Positions 1-4,301 of a DNA stretch of 6,005 nt are shown here, in pieces. This stretch comes from Gemmatimonadota bacterium (GTDB lineage: Bacteria; Gemmatimonadota; Gemmatimonadetes; Gemmatimonadales; Gemmatimonadaceae). A program made the translations under genes and the position numbers. Under the pieces are notes generated by a model, which saw only the letters and a list, made by a program, of their open reading frames with translations, had not been told where the DNA came from and did no database searches. Location of the stretch: assembly GCA_947457715.1 (NCBI GenBank), contig CANGXK010000177.1:1-6005 (forward strand). Direction: 5' to 3'. Each line of letters opens with the position of its first letter. The first letter of the stretch is position 1.

Positions 1-2107
1 GCAGGGTCCGCACGCGGGCGGCGGAGAGACCCTCGGTGACGGTGTCCGCGAGCAGATCCTGCACGTGGCGCGGATCGCCGCCGCGGCGCGCCCGCGCCAC
101 GATCCGCGCAAAGACGACGGCCGCTTGCGCATCGTCGTTCGCGCGGACGAACAGGCGGACGGCGGTGGCGAATCCCTCGTGACGCGCCGAGGCGCTGAGC
201 GCCGCCGCGAGTGTGCGACGCGCGGTGCGCAGCGCCTCGGTGGGGGAGAGCGCCTGAATGCGCTCCAACACGACGTCGTGCGACGGCTGCCACGCATCGT
301 CGTCGCGCTCCAGAAAGCCCTTGGCTTCCAGGCTGCGCAGCGCCTCGGCGGCGTCGGGCGAGCAGGCGGACAGCGTCTCGGTGGAGAGCGGGGTCCCCGC
401 TACGGCAAAGAGCGCGAGCAGCGCCCGCTCGACGTCCGTGCAGGCGCGCAGGCGTTGGTCGAGCGGTGACGCGATAGCGATCTCCTGCGCGGCGTGCGCC
501 CAGTCGGGCGATGACCAGCGCCCCTCGCTCAACGTGAGATCGCCGCGTTCCTGCGCCAGCGACAGGCGCTCCACGATGGCCAGCGGAAGGCCCTCGCAGG
601 CGTCGGCCATGGTCGTGATGAAGTGCTGCGCCCCCTCCTGCTCGGGCCACTCGCCGCTGCTGCGGATGGCGTCGACGACGGCCTCGTGCTCGAGCATGGC
701 CAGCGGCAAGACCAGCAGCTCCCGATGCTCGACCAGCCCTGCCGCCCCGCCGCGCGACGTCGCCACGACCATCAGCGCCAGATTGGTGCTGCGTCCCATC
801 ACGATGGCCATCAGCTGCCGGGACGCCGTATCGGCCCAGTGCAGGTCATCCAGCAAGAGGGCGAGCGGTTCCTGTTCGGTGATCGCCGAGATGAGGTCGA
901 AGAGGGCGAGCGCGCGTCGTCGCACCGCCTCGGTCCCCTCGGTGGGTGACGGGGTCACGGCGAACAGACTGGCCAGTCCCGGATCGAGGGCCACGAGCTC
1001 GCGGGCGCTGTCGGAATTGATGCCGGCGGCGCCGGGCTGGGAGGCCAGCGCATGCGCGATCGCGGCCGCGAACCCGAAGGGCACCTCCCGTTCACCGGGA
1101 TTGGCGCGCACCGAGACCGCCCGCCCCCGGCGCCCGTTACAGCGTCCCGCGATGGCGGAGAGCAGACGGCTCTTGCCGATCCCGGCGCCGCCCGTGATCA
1201 ACAGGATCTGCGTCGTGCCTGCCCGGGCCCGGCGCCACGCCGTGATCACGACATTGAAGCTCTCCGCGCGCCCCACCAGATCGAGGGTCAAGGGCGCCAT
1301 GTTGTCGCGGCCGAGCTCGCCGGTGGCGAAGGCCTCCGGTCCGTCGCTCTCCCGCGCCTTTGCCACCGCCGCTGCGGCACGGGCGGTCAGCGGCGAGTCC
1401 TCGGTGTGCGCCAACTGCTCCAGCACCTCGGCCTCACCCCGTGCGGCCGCCCGGTCGCCGAGTAGCAGCAGCACATCGACTGCGATCCGGCGCGCTTCGA
1501 CGTGCTCCGGGGCCACCTGCAGCAGCCGCTGAAGGGCTTCGCGCCCCTGCGCCGGCCGGCCGCGCCGCAACAGGTCGAGCAGATACGGCTCGACCACCCG
1601 CAGCAGCGACTCCTCCAGATGTCGGCGCTCCAGCGAGGCCCAGTCCTCGAAGGCATCGCCGTCAGGGAGCGACAATCCGGCCAGAAACGGCCCGCCGTAC
1701 TCCCGCAGCGCCCCCTCGCCGTCGTCCCGGTGGGCCGCCTCGAGGAAGTGCTCGCGGTCGGTGGCCACCGACGGGTCGAGCCGGACCACGACATCGTCGC
1801 GGGTTTCGAGCGCATTGCCAACGGCACGGCGCAGCCGCCAAAGTGCCTGACGGAGATTGTGCCGTGAACGATCGCCGCCGGCCTGCGGCCAGAGCAGCGA
1901 GGCCAGCAGATCGCGCGAGTGGTCGCGGTTGCGCGCGCTTGCGCAGTAGGCCAACAGGGCAAGCGGCTTCCCCGCCCCGAGCAAGCGCTCGGAATGGGGC
2001 CCCGCCGGTCCCGAGCCGACCAGCTCCGTTGTGCCAAGCGTTCTCAGCAAAAACGGCGCTGGTCGGTCGGGTCCCGGCGTAACTAATACGTTCGGCAAGG
2101 AATTCAT
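1..2107 (-). CDS. SARP/BTAD-family transcriptional regulator with AAA ATPase domain (C-terminus beyond the left edge)
   Basis: This is probably an ATP-dependent transcriptional regulator of the AfsR/SARP type, acting on DNA from the cytoplasm. The window shows 702 codons without a stop. Residues ~18-110 fit the winged-helix DNA-binding fold (KPLALLAY, then RHNLRQALWRLRR). Residues ~115-235 match the helical BTAD repeat domain (EDWASLERRHLEE, ALQRLLQVAPEHVEAR). Residues ~275-470 form an AAA_16/STAND-like NTPase: Walker A GGAGIGKS at 306-313, Walker B LALLLDDLHWAD at 415-426, and a sensor-like strand LMVVATSR at ~445-452. Residues ~480-702 are an alpha-helical/winged region containing WQPSHDVVLER, shared with the paralog at the right end. 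I chose ATG at 2107 because a -10-like TATGAT overlaps the only upstream in-frame ATG (2134), which would exclude it from the transcript; no strong Shine-Dalgarno sequence is visible for either. The gene is divergent from the VWA gene. Its target and its C-terminal end are unknown. Confidence 0.9.
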   Translation of the reverse strand, partial: MNSLPNVLVTPGPDRPAPFLLRTLGTTELVGSGPAGPHSERLLGAGKPLALLAYCASARNRDHSRDLLASLLWPQAGGDRSRHNLRQALWRLRRAVGNALETRDDVVVRLDPSVATDREHFLEAAHRDDGEGALREYGGPFLAGLSLPDGDAFEDWASLERRHLEESLLRVVEPYLLDLLRRGRPAQGREALQRLLQVAPEHVEARRIAVDVLLLLGDRAAARGEAEVLEQLAHTEDSPLTARAAAAVAKARESDGPEAFATGELGRDNMAPLTLDLVGRAESFNVVITAWRRARAGTTQILLITGGAGIGKSRLLSAIAGRCNGRRGRAVSVRANPGEREVPFGFAAAIAHALASQPGAAGINSDSARELVALDPGLASLFAVTPSPTEGTEAVRRRALALFDLISAITEQEPLALLLDDLHWADTASRQLMAIVMGRSTNLALMVVATSRGGAAGLVEHRELLVLPLAMLEHEAVVDAIRSSGEWPEQEGAQHFITTMADACEGLPLAIVERLSLAQERGDLTLSEGRWSSPDWAHAAQEIAIASPLDQRLRACTDVERALLALFAVAGTPLSTETLSACSPDAAEALRSLEAKGFLERDDDAWQPSHDVVLERIQALSPTEALRTARRTLAAALSASARHEGFATAVRLFVRANDDAQAAVVFARIVARARRGGDPRHVQDLLADTVTEGLSAARVRTL

Positions 2108-2129
2108 CGCAAGAATTTCATCGTCCCAG

Positions 2130-2135
2130 ATCATA
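2130..2135 (-). promoter_or_regulatory. Candidate -10 element of the leftward regulator gene
   Basis: On the minus strand TATGAT lies 7 bp downstream of the second TGACGCC heptamer. It would place the transcript start near 2123, giving a leader of about 16 nt before the ATG at 2107. No consensus -35 hexamer stands 16-18 bp upstream; the tandem repeat occupies that region, as is common in SARP-activated promoters. The hexamer match is seen; its use as a promoter is inferred. Confidence 0.4.
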
Positions 2136-2139
2136 GGGT

Positions 2140-2160
2140 TTCGGCGTCAATTCGGCGTCA
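2140..2160 (-). repeat. Tandem direct repeat with 11-bp period, candidate SARP operator
   Basis: On the minus strand the 10-mer TGACGCCGAA occurs twice (2160-2151 and 2149-2140) separated by one base, giving an exact 11-bp period, so both copies lie on one face of the helix. SARP regulators (ActII-ORF4, DnrI) are known to bind heptamer direct repeats spaced about 11 bp apart that replace the -35 region. The repeat lies just upstream of a gene encoding a SARP-type protein, so autoregulation or cross-regulation by the paralog is likely. The repeat is read directly; the binding role is inferred. Confidence 0.55.
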
Positions 2161-2190
2161 CTCGCACGATGCGGATACTGAGACGTGCCC

Positions 2191-2199
2191 TTGACGCCG
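2191..2199 (+). promoter_or_regulatory. Inverted third copy of the operator motif, facing the VWA gene
   Basis: TTGACGCCG on the plus strand matches the core of the tandem repeat at 2140-2160 but points the other way, towards the VWA gene whose ATG is at 2265. TTGACG also resembles a -35 hexamer, although no convincing -10 follows at 16-18 bp (GTCAGA at 2214-2219 is poor). It may be a regulator half-site acting on the rightward transcript. A single copy of a 9-mer is weak evidence. Confidence 0.3.
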
Positions 2200-2252
2200 C
2201 CAATCGGGCCACTGTCAGACCCCTCCACCACTCTACAGACATCCTCCAACGC

Positions 2253-2256
2253 GGAG
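2253..2256 (+). promoter_or_regulatory. Shine-Dalgarno sequence of the VWA gene
   Basis: GGAG stands 8 nt before the ATG at 2265. This decides the start: the same frame is open further upstream to 2031, but that extension overlaps the divergent regulator gene and the control region, and its amino-acid content is unlike a VWA protein. Confidence 0.7.
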
Positions 2257-2264
2257 CTTGTCTG

Positions 2265-3578
2265 ATGGATGCCATTCTCCTAGTCGATCACCAGCCTATC
2301 GTCCCGCCCGCCGGCCCGGCCGGCGTCGTGGTCCGGGCCCTCCTCACCATCTCCGGCCAGGTGCCGGCTCACCGTCAGCGGACGCCGCTGGCCCTCTCCC
2401 TCGTGCTCGACCGTAGCGGGTCGATGGGCCGTGGTCGCCTCGAAGCCGCCAAGGCCGCCTCGATCAGCGCCGTCGAGCGGCTGCATCCCGACGACGTGGT
2501 CTCGGTGATCGCGTTCGACGAGCAGGTCGAGGTGATCGCTCCGCCCGCCCCGCGGGCCCGGCAGCTCCAGCTGGTGCAGCAGGTGCACGAGATCGAGAGT
2601 CGGGGCAGCACCAACCTCAGCGGCGGCTGGCTCCGCGGTCGCCAGCACATGGAGCAGGCGCTGGGGATGCTGGGGTCCCTCGAGGGCTCGTCGCGACGGG
2701 TCGTGGTGCTCACCGATGGACACGCCAATGTGGGCATCACCGACGCGTCCATCCTGGTCGAACTGGCCCGCACGGCCCGCACGATGGGGATCACCACCAC
2801 CACGATCGGCGTGGGTGAAGGCTACGACGACGATCTCCTCCGCGCGATGGCCGACGCCGGCGGTGGCAACAGCTGGTACGTGGAGCGTCCCGATCAGGCG
2901 ACGGACGTGCTGGCTGAGGAGATGGGGAACTTGCTCTCGGTGGCCACGCAGGGGCTCTCGGTCACGCTGACGCTGGACGAGGCCGTCACGGTGTTTGCCA
3001 CACATTCCAGCTGGCCCACCACGTCGGCGGCCAACACGTGTACGTTCGACCTCGGCGATTTGTATGCCAGCGAGCCCAAGCCCGTGCTGCTGGAGCTGTT
3101 CGTGCCCGCCGATCGCCTCGACGCTCTGGCCGGCAGCGGATCTTCGATCGCCACCCTGATGGTTCAGGGCGATGTGCTGCTCAACGGCGGTGGCGTGGAG
3201 CACCGCGCGATGACGCTGGGTGTGGCCGCGTCGCTCGAGACCCAGTCGACCTTGGTGCCGGCCGTGGAGCACGCCGTGTTGCTGGCGTGCGCGGCCAAGG
3301 CCCGGGAAGAGGCGGCACGTTGCCAGCGCGCCGGGGACGCCCCGGGTGCGCGGGCGTGCATGCGGAGGGCGTCGGAGTCGCTGACGAGCAGCGTGCTGAT
3401 GGAGGACCCGGGAATGGCGACCGCACTCCAGGCGCAGGTGCGGGACCTCAACGCGCTGGCCGAACGATACGAACAGCACGAGTTCAGTGAGGTCGAGGCC
3501 AAGTACCAGATGCAGCGCAGCTACAACGCCCGACGCGGGAAAAGCACGTACGACGACCTGCTGAAGCGCGAGCCGTAA
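2265..3578 (+). CDS. VWA domain-containing protein (cytosolic, intact MIDAS)
   Basis: This 437-residue protein has a von Willebrand factor type A domain, a metal-dependent protein-binding module. Residues ~43-225 form the Rossmann-like VWA fold. All MIDAS ligands are visible: LDRSGS (D49, S51, S53), T116 in GSTNLSGG, and D151 in VVLTDGHANVG, so it should bind Mg or Mn. Residues ~230-330 are predominantly beta-strand-like. Residues ~331-415 are rich in Ala, Glu and Arg and look helical, and the tail contains SYNARRGKS. There is no signal peptide or membrane segment, which implies a cytosolic location. The architecture resembles the CLCA/YfbK-like bacterial VWA proteins with a trailing beta plus helical region; the partner protein is not identifiable from sequence. 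The gene diverges from the SARP-type regulator, and an outer-membrane gene follows 82 bp downstream in the same direction. The fold assignment is secure; the biological role is unknown. Confidence 0.93.
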   Translation: MDAILLVDHQPIVPPAGPAGVVVRALLTISGQVPAHRQRTPLALSLVLDRSGSMGRGRLEAAKAASISAVERLHPDDVVSVIAFDEQVEVIAPPAPRARQLQLVQQVHEIESRGSTNLSGGWLRGRQHMEQALGMLGSLEGSSRRVVVLTDGHANVGITDASILVELARTARTMGITTTTIGVGEGYDDDLLRAMADAGGGNSWYVERPDQATDVLAEEMGNLLSVATQGLSVTLTLDEAVTVFATHSSWPTTSAANTCTFDLGDLYASEPKPVLLELFVPADRLDALAGSGSSIATLMVQGDVLLNGGGVEHRAMTLGVAASLETQSTLVPAVEHAVLLACAAKAREEAARCQRAGDAPGARACMRRASESLTSSVLMEDPGMATALQAQVRDLNALAERYEQHEFSEVEAKYQMQRSYNARRGKSTYDDLLKREP

Positions 3579-3595
3579 CCGATCGGGTGTGACGA

Positions 3596-3643
3596 CGGGG
3601 AGTGTCGGGCCATAGATTTCCACGATCCATCCGACACTCCTCG
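3596..3643 (+). promoter_or_regulatory. Inverted repeat between the VWA and outer-membrane genes
   Basis: GGAGTGTCGG (3599-3608) and CCGACACTCC (3631-3640) are perfect 10-bp arms separated by 22 nt. Three more outward pairs (C-G, G-C and one G-T) extend the stem to 3596/3643. No T-tract follows, so it does not look like a classic intrinsic terminator. It may be an attenuating RNA hairpin or a dimeric operator for the downstream gene, whose ATG is 17 nt beyond the stem. The structure is seen; the role is undetermined. Confidence 0.5.
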
Positions 3644-3660
3644 CACCTCGGGACTTCCGT

Positions 3661-4284
3661 ATGCCGTTTTCCGTACGGCGCGTTGCGCTGCCGCTCGCTG
3701 CGCTGTTGATCGCGGCGTCGACGCTGCACGCGCAGTCGCTCTCGCCGTCCACCTTGGGGCTCAGCGCGCAGGTGCACGGCGTGGGCGGCACGATGAACAC
3801 GGCCATCTATCCCGGAGCCAGTGGCAGCACCGCCGTCGGCGTCGGCGGTGAAATCGCGTACGGGGCCTCGCCCCGTTTGTCGCTCGTGAGCCGGCTGGCG
3901 CGCCTGTCGTCCAAGTCGGCAAGCCTCTCCGAGTCCACCGACTACGCGATGGTGCAGGGTGATCTCGGCCTGCGCTGGATGTCGTCGCCGGGCGCGCGCG
4001 TGCGTCCCTTCGCCGAGGCCGGTCTCGCACTGCGGCGGCTGGCCTTCGAGTACGCCGACAGCGCTGGCGTGATGAGTGACTTCAGCGCCTTCAACGGCGG
4101 CGCGATGGTCAGCGCCGGTGTGATGGTGTTTCAGACCGAAAGGATGTCGGTGGAGGGGGCCGCGACCTACACCAGCGGCAACTTCAGCACGTGGAAGGTG
4201 AACGGAGACCCCGAACCGTTGGCGCAGATTGCGTCGGAACTGATCGGCGTACGGATTGGTGTGCGCTACTGGTTCGCGAAGTAG
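3661..4284 (+). CDS. Exported outer-membrane beta-barrel-like protein
   Basis: This 207-residue protein is probably secreted by Sec and inserted in the outer membrane. Residues 1-24 form a typical signal peptide: RR at 6-7, a hydrophobic core PLAALLIAAS, and cleavage after LHA before Q25. The mature part of about 183 residues has short alternating amphipathic segments separated by Gly/Ser/Asp-rich turns (for example FAEAGLALRRLAFEYA and MSVEGAATYTSGNFSTW). It ends in an aromatic strand, VRIGVRYWFAK, as barrels often do. The length suits a small eight-stranded barrel of the OmpA/Opa-like type. There is no cysteine and no lipobox. No clear Shine-Dalgarno sequence precedes the ATG. The gene lies 82 bp after the VWA gene and may share its transcript unless the intervening hairpin interrupts it. 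The export signal is strong; the barrel call comes from pattern only, and the ligand or function is unknown. Confidence 0.82.
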   Translation: MPFSVRRVALPLAALLIAASTLHAQSLSPSTLGLSAQVHGVGGTMNTAIYPGASGSTAVGVGGEIAYGASPRLSLVSRLARLSSKSASLSESTDYAMVQGDLGLRWMSSPGARVRPFAEAGLALRRLAFEYADSAGVMSDFSAFNGGAMVSAGVMVFQTERMSVEGAATYTSGNFSTWKVNGDPEPLAQIASELIGVRIGVRYWFAK

Positions 4285-4301
4285 CGCGCTCGCGCTACTT
4301 C
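4278..4301. terminator. Bidirectional hairpin between convergent genes
   Basis: GAAGTAGCGC (4278-4287) and GCGCTACTTC (4292-4301) form a perfect 10-bp stem with the loop GCTC. The TAG stop of the rightward barrel gene (4282-4284) lies in the left arm, and the complement of the leftward regulator's TAG (4295-4297) lies in the right arm. Both genes thus end in AAG TAG inside one hairpin. No T-run follows on either strand, so termination may rely on the GC-rich stem or on Rho, or the hairpin may protect 3' ends. Confidence 0.6.

Noticed and set aside
258..1532. A 424-codon plus-strand open frame antisense to the left regulator
   Set aside because: It is Ser/Arg/Ala-rich with no recognisable domain. 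The opposite strand encodes a clear winged-helix/BTAD/AAA protein with Walker motifs, so this is a shadow caused by GC-rich third positions.
1387..2037. A 216-codon minus-strand frame within the left regulator
   Set aside because: It is Trp/Arg/Ser-rich and in a different frame from the continuous 702-codon regulator frame, which carries the recognisable domains.
2078..2090. Short palindrome CGTA-ACTAA-TACG in the regulator's first codons
   Set aside because: Arms of only 4 bp inside coding sequence; not distinguishable from chance.
2191..2219. A sigma70-type promoter for the VWA gene with TTGACG as the -35
   Set aside because: The hexamer at the right spacing (GTCAGA) does not match a -10, so I kept only the motif copy and did not call a promoter.
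2031..2264. N-terminal extension of the VWA gene to the ATG at 2031
   Set aside because: It overlaps the divergent regulator gene and its operator, its composition does not fit the family, and a good GGAG precedes the ATG at 2265.
2280..3806. A 508-codon minus-strand open frame antisense to the VWA gene and the start of the barrel gene
   Set aside because: It is rich in His, Arg and Gly with no domain signature, and it crosses two convincing plus-strand genes and their intergenic hairpin.
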